Below, one piece after another: positions 17,963 to 26,222 of a DNA stretch of 64,000 nucleotides. Position 1 is the stretch's first letter. Every line of letters begins with the position of its first letter. The notes under the pieces are model-generated. The model saw only the letters and a list, made by a program, of their open reading frames with translations. It made no database searches and was not told the origin of the DNA. Source of the DNA: LZORAL124-50-18 sp051208045 (GTDB taxonomy: Bacteria; Pseudomonadota; Gammaproteobacteria; Pseudomonadales; Oleiphilaceae); NCBI GenBank assembly GCA_051208045.1, contig JBPJFY010000002.1, positions 62,001-126,000 of the forward strand. The letters are read 5' to 3'. The translations under genes were made by a program, and so were the position numbers.

Positions 17963-20128
17963 TTGAGTACCAAAAATGTGATCGCGAGTAAACTGGTGTT
18001 GGTGGGGGCTTCCGCCGGCGGCTTAAAGCCAATCACTCACCTCTTAACCCAGTTAAAGCTTGATTCGACAGCGGCCGTCGTGGTCGCCATGCACATGGCG
18101 CCAGGGCATGACAGTTATCTGGCCGAGTTACTGGCCAAATCCACCAAGTATTCTGTGAAGCAGGCGCAGCAAGATGAGCCCCTGGAGCCCAAGACCATTT
18201 ATGTGATTCCCCCGGATTGCCATATGGAGCTGGTGGACGGCCAGTTTCGGCGGATTTACGAAGACATTATTCCGCAGCCGAATATAAACCGGCTGTTTGA
18301 GTCGGCTGCCCAGTTAGAGTCGACCCTCGTGATCGGAGTGGTGCTGTCCGGCACCGGAAGTGATGGCACCAAAGGGCTGTTGAGTATCAAAACCCACGGG
18401 GGGATCTCGTTTGTGCAGGATCCCCCGTCCGCCGAGTACGATGCCATGCCCCAATCCGCGTTGGACAGTGATGCGGCGGACTTCATCATGACGCCCGACG
18501 AAATCGGACGGTCCATTTCGTTGATCCTTCGAAAAAAACAATTCCCGGAAATCGAAAACAAGCTGCTGGCCGCTAACAGCGAAGCGGGGATCAGCTCGGT
18601 GCTGGAATACCTGTTCGCCGAACGACAGGTCGATCTTCATAACTACAAAGACACCACGCTACGCCGGCGAATTTTTCGTCGGGTTGCACTCGGGGGCTTC
18701 ACGGATATCGAACAGTATCTGTTGTTTTTGAAGCAAAATACTACGGAGCTGGAGTCCCTGATCAATGACATTTTTATCTCGGTGACGCAGTTCATGCGGG
18801 ACAAAAACGTCTGGAAACGTTTACAGGACGTGATCGTCAGCTATCTGAACCAGTCTTCGGAGAAAGTGCTTCGCGTTTGGTCCGTCGGCTGTTCCACCGG
18901 GGAGGAGGCGTACAGTTGGGCGATTTTGCTGGAAGAGATCAAGCTGCAGTGGCAGCTCCAGTTTGATTACGTCATCTTTGCGACCGATATCAGTGAAAAA
19001 TCCATTGCTCAGGCTCGGCGCAGTGTCTATGACATCAGTTTGGAAGACGAGTTGGACGAAGGATTGATTAAAAAGTACTTCGTGAAAAACCAGTACGGGT
19101 ATCAGGTGGTTCGATACCTGCGCGACAAAATCGTATACTCCACGCACAACTTTCTGCTGGATCCGCCGTTTTCGAATATTGATCTCCTGAGCTGCCGGAA
19201 CGTACTCATTTACTTCAATCAAAAGCTGCAAAAGCGCGCGATTTCTGCCTTCGCCTACAGCTTGGTGTCCGATGGCCTGCTCGTGTTGGGGTCGAATGAG
19301 TCAGTGGGCCACAAAAGCCGCTATTTCAAAGAACTCGATAAAGAAAACAAGATTTTTCAGCGAACCGAAGTGGTGGCGACGCTGCATGTAGCAACACCGT
19401 CCCCGATGCGCCAATCCCCCAAACGGCTGAGTAAGGTAGCCAAGCAGAAGGAAGACAACTCTCTGCTGCAGCTCATCCAGGCACGAATCGCCGAGCACAC
19501 CGGCTGCGAAGCCGTGTTGATTGACGAAAAAGATGAGATTGTTTTCTCCTATTTCCGGGATGACTCGATCGTGCAAATGAAGCCGGGCCGTTTCAGCCGT
19601 TCCGTGTTTGATTACCTCAATCAAAACCACCGGGCTGCCCTGAGGGCGCTGATTCTCAAGTGCCGACGCACCAACAAGCCGGTAAAGCATGTGGACAGCA
19701 ATGGGCATCAGGAGCCTATCGCCTATCACGTCCTGCCTTGCCAGGACCCGGAAAATTGGCTGGTGCTCGTATTTTCAAAACCGGAGATTGCAGATGCCGG
19801 CACCGCTCTGCAGGCAACGGAGCTGTCTGGCGGGAAGCTGGTGACGGAGCTGGAGGCGGAACTTAATTCCACGCGACACTCGTTGCAGGCCGTGGTGGAA
19901 GAGTTGGAGCAGACAAACGAAGCCCTGCAAAGCTCCAATGAAGAGTTGCAGTCGTCCAATGAAGAGCTTCAGGCTACTAATGAGGAGTTGCAAACCGCGA
20001 ACGAAGAGCTGCAAAGCTCAAACGAAGAGCTGCGTACACTGAATGAAGAGCTTCGAATCAAAAACAACGAGCTGGACCTGGTAACGAGTCATCTGCGCAG
20101 TGTCGAGGAAAATCTGGAAACGCCCTAG
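17963..20128 (+). CDS. CheB methylesterase / CheR methyltransferase fusion (upstream half of an interrupted protein)
   Basis: From TTG 17963, preceded by AAGGAAAG at 17951-17958, the frame gives 721 residues. The CheB domain (about 8-190) keeps the catalytic Ser in VLVGASAGG, the His in MHMAPGHD and the Asp in GTGSDGTKGLL. The CheR domain (about 205-475) has SVTQFMRD, VWSVGCSTGEEAYSWAI for SAM binding, DPPFSNIDLLSCRNVLIYF and SNESVGH. A region of unclear fold follows, then a long coiled coil of heptads (about 625-715, repeated SSNEELQ). The frame ends at TAG 20126-20128 exactly where homologues continue into a PAS domain, and the same frame continues with PAS-GGDEF-EAL. An ATG at 17930 is a weaker alternative start. 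Confidence 0.88.
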   Translation: MSTKNVIASKLVLVGASAGGLKPITHLLTQLKLDSTAAVVVAMHMAPGHDSYLAELLAKSTKYSVKQAQQDEPLEPKTIYVIPPDCHMELVDGQFRRIYEDIIPQPNINRLFESAAQLESTLVIGVVLSGTGSDGTKGLLSIKTHGGISFVQDPPSAEYDAMPQSALDSDAADFIMTPDEIGRSISLILRKKQFPEIENKLLAANSEAGISSVLEYLFAERQVDLHNYKDTTLRRRIFRRVALGGFTDIEQYLLFLKQNTTELESLINDIFISVTQFMRDKNVWKRLQDVIVSYLNQSSEKVLRVWSVGCSTGEEAYSWAILLEEIKLQWQLQFDYVIFATDISEKSIAQARRSVYDISLEDELDEGLIKKYFVKNQYGYQVVRYLRDKIVYSTHNFLLDPPFSNIDLLSCRNVLIYFNQKLQKRAISAFAYSLVSDGLLVLGSNESVGHKSRYFKELDKENKIFQRTEVVATLHVATPSPMRQSPKRLSKVAKQKEDNSLLQLIQARIAEHTGCEAVLIDEKDEIVFSYFRDDSIVQMKPGRFSRSVFDYLNQNHRAALRALILKCRRTNKPVKHVDSNGHQEPIAYHVLPCQDPENWLVLVFSKPEIADAGTALQATELSGGKLVTELEAELNSTRHSLQAVVEELEQTNEALQSSNEELQSSNEELQATNEELQTANEELQSSNEELRTLNEELRIKNNELDLVTSHLRSVEENLETP

Positions 20129-20134
20129 ATCCTG

Positions 20135-22159
20135 TTGTCGAGCGACTACCGGGTTGTCCGGTTCTCCCGAACCATCGGCATGCTCTGTAATATTGATCAC
20201 CTCAAACTCAACTGCGCGCTGGGCGACATCAGCTGGTTGAAGCCCAGTGCCTCCCTGGCGCGATCTCTCCGTGAAAAAGTCGGTGCCGTATTGCACGATC
20301 AGGTCACCCGTGTGTTACCCGGATTCAAGCTCAATGATCGTCGGTACGACATTGCGGTGAAGCACTACACGGATTCCGGGCACCGGTTTACGGAAGTCAT
20401 GCTGGTGTTCAGTGATGTGACCAATCGATTTACCGAGACTGAGCAGGCTCTGGGGGATTTTCAACGACGTGAGCAAGTGCTGAGTTTATTGGAAACCGGC
20501 GTCATCTATGCCGATGTGAATGGGCTGATCAAATACGTGAATCCCGAGGCATTACGGTTTCTGGACCCGGCAAAAGAAGTCCACCTCGGAGAACACCTCG
20601 ATCGCTTGCTCTATGTGTACCCGGAGGTGGCATCGAAATTTCCTGAAGCGGGGCTGTTTCAAAAGCTGACCGATCCAACCTTTGGCTTTGGTGAGCTTCA
20701 AAAGCGCCCCCTGCTGGTCAAATCAGAGTCAGGTAATCGCTCTATCCGCATCAATACCAGCCCGGCCAAAGAGGGCGAGACCGTGTCTGCCTGGCTTTTC
20801 GAAATCCGGGATGTGACGGAAGAAACGGAACTCAGTTTCCGCATTGAATATTCCGCCTGCCATGACCCGGTCACCGGACTTGCCAATCGTGTCGCACTTG
20901 AGGACTACCTGTTAAAACGATTGCCGGGACAAGTGGGTCAGTTGCCGCTGGTGTACGCACTGATTGATCTGGATAACTTTAAGTCGCTGAACGATATCGC
21001 CGGCCATGTGACGGGGGATGATGCCTTAAAGAAAAGCGCTCAGGCCATGGAACGGTGCATTCGCAGCGGTGATATGCTGGCGCGCATGGGTGGTGATGAG
21101 TTTGTGCTGGTGCTGGAGGGTGTCACCCGAAAAGAAACCGAACAGGTGTTGCAGAAGATTTTACAGGAAATTGACAACCTCGATGTGTCGACGGAAGAAG
21201 GTCTGTTTAACATGAGCGCTTCCATCGGCTGGTGCTACCTGCCGCCAGAGAAAGAGATTTCTTCCAGCGTTCTCTACAGCCATGCCGACGAAGCCATGTA
21301 TCAGGCCAAACGATCCGGGGGCAATACTCTCCAGTATTTTGATGTGGAAGGGCAGGTGGATGTGCACTCGGTCGCGGCACTGACGCTGGAAAAGGTCAAG
21401 CACGCGATGCGCAATGACCTCCTCACTTTTTGTTTTCAGCCCATCATCAACCTGGCCCACCCTGAGCATCGGTATTTTGAATTACTGGTACGCTTGCGGG
21501 AAGCTGACCGGTTGGTGACCCCGAATGAGTTCCTGCCGGCGATTGAACGGTACAACTACACCCGCCAGTTTGACCGCTATGTGTTCCGAAAAGCCCTCGA
21601 AGAGATCAATGTGCTGTGCACGCACGCCAGCCTGCCGATGGAGTTTGCCATTAACCTCTCCGCATCGGCAATTGAGTACCGGGATATTTTTGACGTACTC
21701 GCAGATTTTCCCAAAATTATCGGCAGCCGAACCATCCGGTTAACCCTGGAAATCACTGAAACGGCCGCCATTCGGGATCTCAACAATGCCAAGCGGTTTA
21801 TTGAGCGCGTCCACCGGCTCGGGATGAAAGTCGCACTGGACGATTTTGGCGTTGGATTTAATGGCTATCACTACTTGAAGCAGCTTAACGTCGACACCGT
21901 CAAAGTGGATGGCTCGTTTATTTCCGGAATTCTGGAGAGCGAGGTGGATCGTATCTTCGTGAACTCGGTGATTGATCTCAGCAAAGTACTGAACTTTAAA
22001 ACGGTCGCGGAATTTGTGGATCGGGAAGAAAAACTGGCTGAAGTGAAAGCGGCGGGATTCGATTTTTCCCAGGGTTATCTGCATGCTGCGCCAATGGACC
22101 TGGCCGCGCTGCAATCCTACCTCGATCAACCGTTGGAAAAGAAAAAAAAAGGGGTCTAA
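20135..22159 (+). CDS. PAS-GGDEF-EAL c-di-GMP signalling protein (downstream half of the interrupted fusion)
   Basis: This is the same reading frame as the CheB/CheR gene, separated only by TAG at 20126-20128. It opens in a PAS domain (SSDYRVVRFSRTIGML), followed by a second PAS (about 110-215), a GGDEF domain with an intact MGGDEF site and an RSGD I-site five residues before it, and an EAL domain. The EAL signature reads FELLVRL, with INLSAS, EITETA, DDFGVGF, KVDGSF and SQGYLH all present, so both cyclase and phosphodiesterase could be active. No convincing ribosome binding site precedes TTG 20135; an ATG at about 20180 is an alternative. Without readthrough or a separate start it would not be made. 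Confidence 0.82.
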   Translation: MSSDYRVVRFSRTIGMLCNIDHLKLNCALGDISWLKPSASLARSLREKVGAVLHDQVTRVLPGFKLNDRRYDIAVKHYTDSGHRFTEVMLVFSDVTNRFTETEQALGDFQRREQVLSLLETGVIYADVNGLIKYVNPEALRFLDPAKEVHLGEHLDRLLYVYPEVASKFPEAGLFQKLTDPTFGFGELQKRPLLVKSESGNRSIRINTSPAKEGETVSAWLFEIRDVTEETELSFRIEYSACHDPVTGLANRVALEDYLLKRLPGQVGQLPLVYALIDLDNFKSLNDIAGHVTGDDALKKSAQAMERCIRSGDMLARMGGDEFVLVLEGVTRKETEQVLQKILQEIDNLDVSTEEGLFNMSASIGWCYLPPEKEISSSVLYSHADEAMYQAKRSGGNTLQYFDVEGQVDVHSVAALTLEKVKHAMRNDLLTFCFQPIINLAHPEHRYFELLVRLREADRLVTPNEFLPAIERYNYTRQFDRYVFRKALEEINVLCTHASLPMEFAINLSASAIEYRDIFDVLADFPKIIGSRTIRLTLEITETAAIRDLNNAKRFIERVHRLGMKVALDDFGVGFNGYHYLKQLNVDTVKVDGSFISGILESEVDRIFVNSVIDLSKVLNFKTVAEFVDREEKLAEVKAAGFDFSQGYLHAAPMDLAALQSYLDQPLEKKKKGV

Positions 22160-22168
22160 AAAGACCCC
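22141..22168 (-). terminator. Rho-independent terminator
   Basis: The stem ggggtct/agacccc (22151-22157 with 22162-22168) has a four-base loop. On the minus strand it is followed by a run of nine T (22142-22150), so it is a strong terminator for leftward transcripts coming from the chemoreceptor gene. It overlaps the stop codon of the rightward GGDEF-EAL gene. Confidence 0.8.
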
Positions 22169-22623
22169 TCAAATAAGCAAGGTAAAAACGACAGGATCGC
22201 CGAGAAGCCATCGCCGTCGTTTTGGACTAGTTCAGAGACACTAATCAACGAGAGAAATTCTCTCATAAGATCCCCGGTGTCAGAAGGTCACCAATTACCT
22301 GAGTTTCGGTCATTAGAGGACAAAATGCCTCCGAAATGTCATAAAACGATCATTATCCCGTTTTTAACGATTTTTTCAGGGAAAAGCTGTTGAAATAAGA
22401 AAGTGTTGCTGTGTTTTTTTTCGGAAACGAAAAATGCCGCGACGAGCGCGGCAAAAAAAGCAAGTGTGCCGCTCACATCACGTTCAATGAACGTGGTTGA
22501 TTTGTGAGGTGTAAGCGGACTTTTTCAGAGACACAAATCAGTAAACGCATCATCGCATAAGAGTAATTACTCTAAAAGGTCTTTTTCTGACATTGTACAG
22601 GTCATTATCGGTCACGCTACGCC
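22160..22623. other. Convergent intergenic region with two related repeat copies
   Basis: Besides the two hairpins, this gene-free stretch holds two copies of a related block starting ttcagagacac(t/a)aatca at 22231 and 22524. Each is followed by a short perfect palindrome-like arm (gagaaattctc at 22252-22262; agagtaattactct at 22560-22573) and by shared fragments cataaga and ggtcatta. I see no open frame or tRNA here. The blocks may encode a small RNA or be binding sites. Confidence 0.45.
22430..22459 (-). terminator. Hairpin, probable terminator of the chemoreceptor gene
   Basis: The perfect six-base stem gccgcg/cgcggc (22436-22441 with 22447-22452) has a loop acgag. It is flanked by A runs on the plus strand, which become a T-rich tail on the minus strand. 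It lies about 170 bases beyond the chemoreceptor stop. Confidence 0.6.
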
Positions 22624-24084
22624 TCATCCATGCGATTGACTGACCAGCTCATGCATCTGGTTGGCCAGATCGCTCAGCTCATTAGCAAATACTGCCAGAC
22701 GATTGGAGTTTTCGATCATAATCTGTGAGGATTTAGCGTTATTCTGGCTGATGGTACCCAACTCATGGCTGCTGGTGACAATACCGGCAATGTCCCGGTT
22801 TTGTTGGGCCAGCTTGTCTGCTTCGTTCGTGATTTCCGTACTGATGGAGCGAACAGCGTCAACAACGGAGGCCAGTACCTCACCCGTGCGTCCCAATACT
22901 TCAGAGCCTTTACTGATGTCCACCGACGCCTGGTCCAAAACCTGCCGGATGTGTTTGGCGGAGTCATTACTTTTGATGGAAAGCGACCGCACCTCATCCG
23001 CAACCACAGCAAATCCCCGGCCCTGTTCTCCCGCCCGGGCAGCCTCAATCGCCGCATTCAGCGCGAGAAGATTGGTCTGGTCCGCGATGTCCGTGATCAC
23101 ATTCATGGTGTTGAGAATGGCTTGATTGCCTTGCGTGATGGCTTGCATGCGCTGAATGGCCTCGTTCATTTCCTGTGCGCAATGTGAGGCATTCCGTTCG
23201 GCATTTTCTGCGCTGTCACGAATTTGATTCATAATGGTGGACGAGTCATCCACCGACCGGGCCATGTTCTGTAATGTGCCCGACATGGAAGAGATCGAGT
23301 CTGCCTGTCGCTCGGCGCTGGTGTTCAATGCCTCACTGTTGGTTTTCATCTGGCCAACGGTTTTTCCCAGTTCGCTGGAGACGGAAAGCAGCGTTTGTCC
23401 GCTTTGTGCTGCCTGGTCCAATATGGTGCCCATGTTATTGGCCAGACCATTCGCCATGGCCTGTTGCTCCTCCGCCGTCTTTAACGCCTGCGCGGCTTCA
23501 GCGAGCGCACTGTTTCTGACGCGATTTGAATACGCCAGTGCGGCAGTCAGCAGAACCATCGGGAGAATGTACCCGGAGTAACTGTTGACCCTGTCCTGTT
23601 CCGGTGTCAACTCGTAGGCGGGTAGGGCAAGGCCATTTCTGTCGGCATAAATCAGAAAGATCATAAAGACCAGTTGGCTGAAAAACCAGAACAACGATGC
23701 CCCTGGCGATGTCAGCAGGTACGCAAAGATCACAATGCCAATAACCCACAGGATGTGGGCGGAGTGAATGCCGCCGAGGTGATACACCAGCCAATTGGTG
23801 TAGAGCGTCATGCACAGTACGGCCAAGTTGGCCAGTGTCAGCGTGGAAAACGCCCGGAAACGCGTAAGAAAAGCCACCAGTTGTGGCCCAAATACCAGCA
23901 CGCTCGACCCCCAGGCCAATGCAGGGATGTCCGCTTTGTGCCATTTTAGCGCGCTGTACACGCCAGCCAGAATCCCGAAAAAAATGAAAAAGAGCATGGC
24001 GCGCACCCGCGTGCGGTCTTCTTCACTTTCATAGCCGACCTCCGGGGAGAAATAGTCGATGTAAACGGTTATCGGATTGATCAC
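22624..24084 (-). CDS. Methyl-accepting chemotaxis protein with polytopic membrane sensor
   Basis: The 486-residue protein starts with GTG, with GAGGG upstream. The N-terminal third (about 25-190) has five or six membrane segments (for example MLFFIFFGILAGVYSALK and ILWVIGIVIFAYLLTSP) and no large periplasmic domain, so it may sense within the membrane or report on energy state. There is no HAMP domain. The cytoplasmic signalling part carries the conserved hairpin tip NLLALNAAIEAARAGEQGRG followed by FAVVADEVRSLS. The C-terminus lacks an NWETF-type pentapeptide. It should signal through CheW/CheA encoded elsewhere; the adjacent CheB/CheR protein could be functionally related. Confidence 0.9.
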   Translation of the reverse strand: MINPITVYIDYFSPEVGYESEEDRTRVRAMLFFIFFGILAGVYSALKWHKADIPALAWGSSVLVFGPQLVAFLTRFRAFSTLTLANLAVLCMTLYTNWLVYHLGGIHSAHILWVIGIVIFAYLLTSPGASLFWFFSQLVFMIFLIYADRNGLALPAYELTPEQDRVNSYSGYILPMVLLTAALAYSNRVRNSALAEAAQALKTAEEQQAMANGLANNMGTILDQAAQSGQTLLSVSSELGKTVGQMKTNSEALNTSAERQADSISSMSGTLQNMARSVDDSSTIMNQIRDSAENAERNASHCAQEMNEAIQRMQAITQGNQAILNTMNVITDIADQTNLLALNAAIEAARAGEQGRGFAVVADEVRSLSIKSNDSAKHIRQVLDQASVDISKGSEVLGRTGEVLASVVDAVRSISTEITNEADKLAQQNRDIAGIVTSSHELGTISQNNAKSSQIMIENSNRLAVFANELSDLANQMHELVSQSHG

Positions 24085-24110
24085 GCTACGATGCCCTCTT
24101 TAATTGTTCT

Positions 24111-24154
24111 TGTGTGCGATTGTTTTACAGTGCGATTGTTTTTATGTGCGATGG
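24111..24154. repeat. Three short direct repeats upstream of the chemoreceptor
   Basis: The motif tgtgcgattgttt occurs as three imperfect copies spaced about 15-18 bases apart, within 70 bases upstream of the minus-strand chemoreceptor start. The rest of 24085-24412, the gap to the divergent AraC-type gene, shows no other structure I can support. The spacing suggests regulator sites or slippage. Confidence 0.55.
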
Positions 24155-24412
24155 CTCTTGTGATTGCATTTTACGGGTGGTTGAGGGTGGTGCTGTTTTT
24201 TGTCTGTACAGAGTATAGTAAGTAAAGACAGCAATTGTGCGTGTGTAAAGACCGCCACAGGAAAGCGCTTGCATGCCCGCAATGATGGCGCTACTCTTCG
24301 GTGACCGGTCAATAGAGGACAAACCCGCCGTCAGGTAAGGGGGCCCGCAGATTCAGCAAGGTAAGACAGTTCAGATTCGTTCGTTTCTACATGCCGTTTA
24401 ACAAGGAATGCT

Positions 24413-25426
24413 ATGCCGCCTAAACTGCCCAATGAAGCCATGATTCAGGCCCACTATGGAGAGATTCTGTACGACCTTGCTTTGGAAAAAGGCGGGGAAG
24501 CGAGCGCTATCCTGGCGAACACCGGCATTCGGCGGGAAGTCTTGTTGAATCCCGAGGCCTATCTCTCCTTTCAACAATTTGTTCAGTTGGTAAAAAATGC
24601 GCTGGCGCTTTCCAATGAACCCGCTTTGGGGATTGAGTTTGGCTCTCGCCTGAAATTCACCACACACGGCTCACTGGCTCAGGCCTCGTTGAGTTGTGCC
24701 AACCTGCGTGAGGCCATCGAGGCGCTGGTCAAATACTATAAAATCCGCTTCGCCCTGGTGGAGTTTGAGTTTTTTACCGAAGGGGAAGAGGCCGTCATCC
24801 AGATCGACGAGAATATCGGGCTGGGTGAGTTAAAGCCCGTGCTGATTGAGGCACTCTTTGTGGCCATCATGGAAGTCAACGAGTTTTTGTTTGGCAATAA
24901 ACTGGTCAAAACGGGCCGATGTCTCATCAGCTACCCGCCCCCGCCCTATGCGGAGGCCTATAAACGCTACTTCCACGACATGGTAGAGTTCAATACGGGG
25001 GTGAATCAGCTCCGCTTCCAGCGACAGTTTCTGGATGAGCCCATGGCGCTTGCCAATCCCGTGGCCAAAAGACTGGCCGAGCAGCAATGTGAGGCAGAGC
25101 TGCAGGCCGTGCTCCACAACGAATCCATCGTGCACAAAGTGCAGCGGTGTCTCTTTGTGAAAGGGGAGCCCATCCCCAGTATGGAAGACGTCGCTGAGCG
25201 ACTCAACATGACCACCCGCACGTTACGTCGACAACTGCAGGTGTTTGACACCAGTTATCAGGACATTCTGGCGGATGCGCGAAAACAACGGGCAATCACA
25301 CTGCTCAAAGCCACGAATCTGCACATTGATGAGATCGCCTACGAGTTAGGGTATAGTGACCCCTCGAATTTTGGTCGCGCATTTCGCAAGTGGACGGGCA
25401 AAGCCCCCAGTGATTATCGAAGCTGA
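24413..25426 (+). CDS. AraC-family transcriptional regulator (OruR/ArgR-like N-terminal domain)
   Basis: The 337-residue protein starts at an ATG preceded by AAGGA. The N-terminal ligand domain (about 15-210) resembles the arabinose-binding-like domain of the OruR group (LSFQQFVQLVKNALALSNEPALGIEFG). The C-terminal double helix-turn-helix (about 245-335) contains MEDVAERLNMTTRTLRRQL and IDEIAYELGYSDPSNFGRAF. It is cytoplasmic and DNA-binding. A glutathione-transferase gene follows after 51 bases on the same strand and may be co-transcribed with it or controlled by it. The effector is unknown. Confidence 0.9.
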   Translation: MPPKLPNEAMIQAHYGEILYDLALEKGGEASAILANTGIRREVLLNPEAYLSFQQFVQLVKNALALSNEPALGIEFGSRLKFTTHGSLAQASLSCANLREAIEALVKYYKIRFALVEFEFFTEGEEAVIQIDENIGLGELKPVLIEALFVAIMEVNEFLFGNKLVKTGRCLISYPPPPYAEAYKRYFHDMVEFNTGVNQLRFQRQFLDEPMALANPVAKRLAEQQCEAELQAVLHNESIVHKVQRCLFVKGEPIPSMEDVAERLNMTTRTLRRQLQVFDTSYQDILADARKQRAITLLKATNLHIDEIAYELGYSDPSNFGRAFRKWTGKAPSDYRS

Positions 25427-25477
25427 GCTGTCGTCTCTCTTCTCACTTCTGCTGTTTTCGACAAGGAAGGATTCCGT

Positions 25478-26182
25478 ATGATTACTCTTTATCAGTTCCC
25501 CCGACTGTTCGGTACGCCGAACATGAGCCCGTTTTGCCTGAAGCTGGAAACTTTCCTGCGTATGTCGGAACTCAGCTACGACATCGTGGAAGTCAATGAT
25601 CCGCGATCAGCACCGCTGGGCAAACTCCCTTACATTAAAGATGGAGACAAGGTCCTGCCCGACAGTCACCTGATCATTGAATATTTGAGCAATGAATATG
25701 GCGTGATGCTGGACAGCCATTTGTCAGCAGAACAAAAGGCGATAGCGCACAGCTTTGATGTCATGCTGGGTGAACACTATTACTGGGCGTTGCTCTATAA
25801 CCGCTGGGTAGACAGCAACTGGGAACGGGTGAAATCGGAGTTTTTCGGTGCGTTGCCCCCGCTCGTGAGAAATTTTGTGCCTGGTATGATTCAGAAGCAA
25901 ATGAAGGGGAATCTGCATGCGCAAGGCACCGGCAGATTTGAGGCGCACACCATCTATGAACAGGCGAATCAGGACATCAAAGCCGTCGCCACCTATTTGG
26001 GCGACAAGCCCTTCTTCATGGGGGATAAGCCGACCAGCGTGGATGCCACGCTGTTTGGATTTGTGGCCAATGTGCTGCTGCCCGATTTACCGGGGCCCCT
26101 CAAGAGTGGCGCGCAACGCTACGACAATCTGGTGGCGTACACCGACCGCATGATGCGCGCTTATTATTCCGATCTGATGTGA
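25478..26182 (+). CDS. Glutathione S-transferase family protein
   Basis: The 234-residue protein has an N-terminal thioredoxin-like domain (ITLYQFPRLFGTPNMSPFCLKLETFLRM, then LPYIKDGDKVLPDSHLIIEYL with the Glu/Asp-Ser glutathione-binding motif) and a helical C-terminal domain containing GDKPTSVDATLFGFVANVL. This matches the metaxin/failed-axon-connections type GST fold. AAGGAAGG precedes ATG 25478. It is likely cytosolic detoxification or stress metabolism; the substrate is unknown. It ends 40 bases from the convergent speA stop, with no hairpin between. Confidence 0.87.
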   Translation: MITLYQFPRLFGTPNMSPFCLKLETFLRMSELSYDIVEVNDPRSAPLGKLPYIKDGDKVLPDSHLIIEYLSNEYGVMLDSHLSAEQKAIAHSFDVMLGEHYYWALLYNRWVDSNWERVKSEFFGALPPLVRNFVPGMIQKQMKGNLHAQGTGRFEAHTIYEQANQDIKAVATYLGDKPFFMGDKPTSVDATLFGFVANVLLPDLPGPLKSGAQRYDNLVAYTDRMMRAYYSDLM

Positions 26183-26222
26183 ACTGCCGAGTGGTAAGCT
26201 CATGATGGCATCCGGGGCAAGA

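Noticed and set aside
19910..20070. Regular DNA repeats in the CheB/CheR gene, considered as a tandem repeat element
   Set aside because: They encode ordinary coiled-coil heptads (SSNEELQ) seen in this protein family, so they are protein repeats and not a mobile or CRISPR element.
22160..22623. c-di-GMP riboswitch in the intergenic region beside GGDEF-EAL and chemoreceptor genes
   Set aside because: Both flanking genes end here, so no gene would be controlled downstream, and the conserved riboswitch core was not seen.
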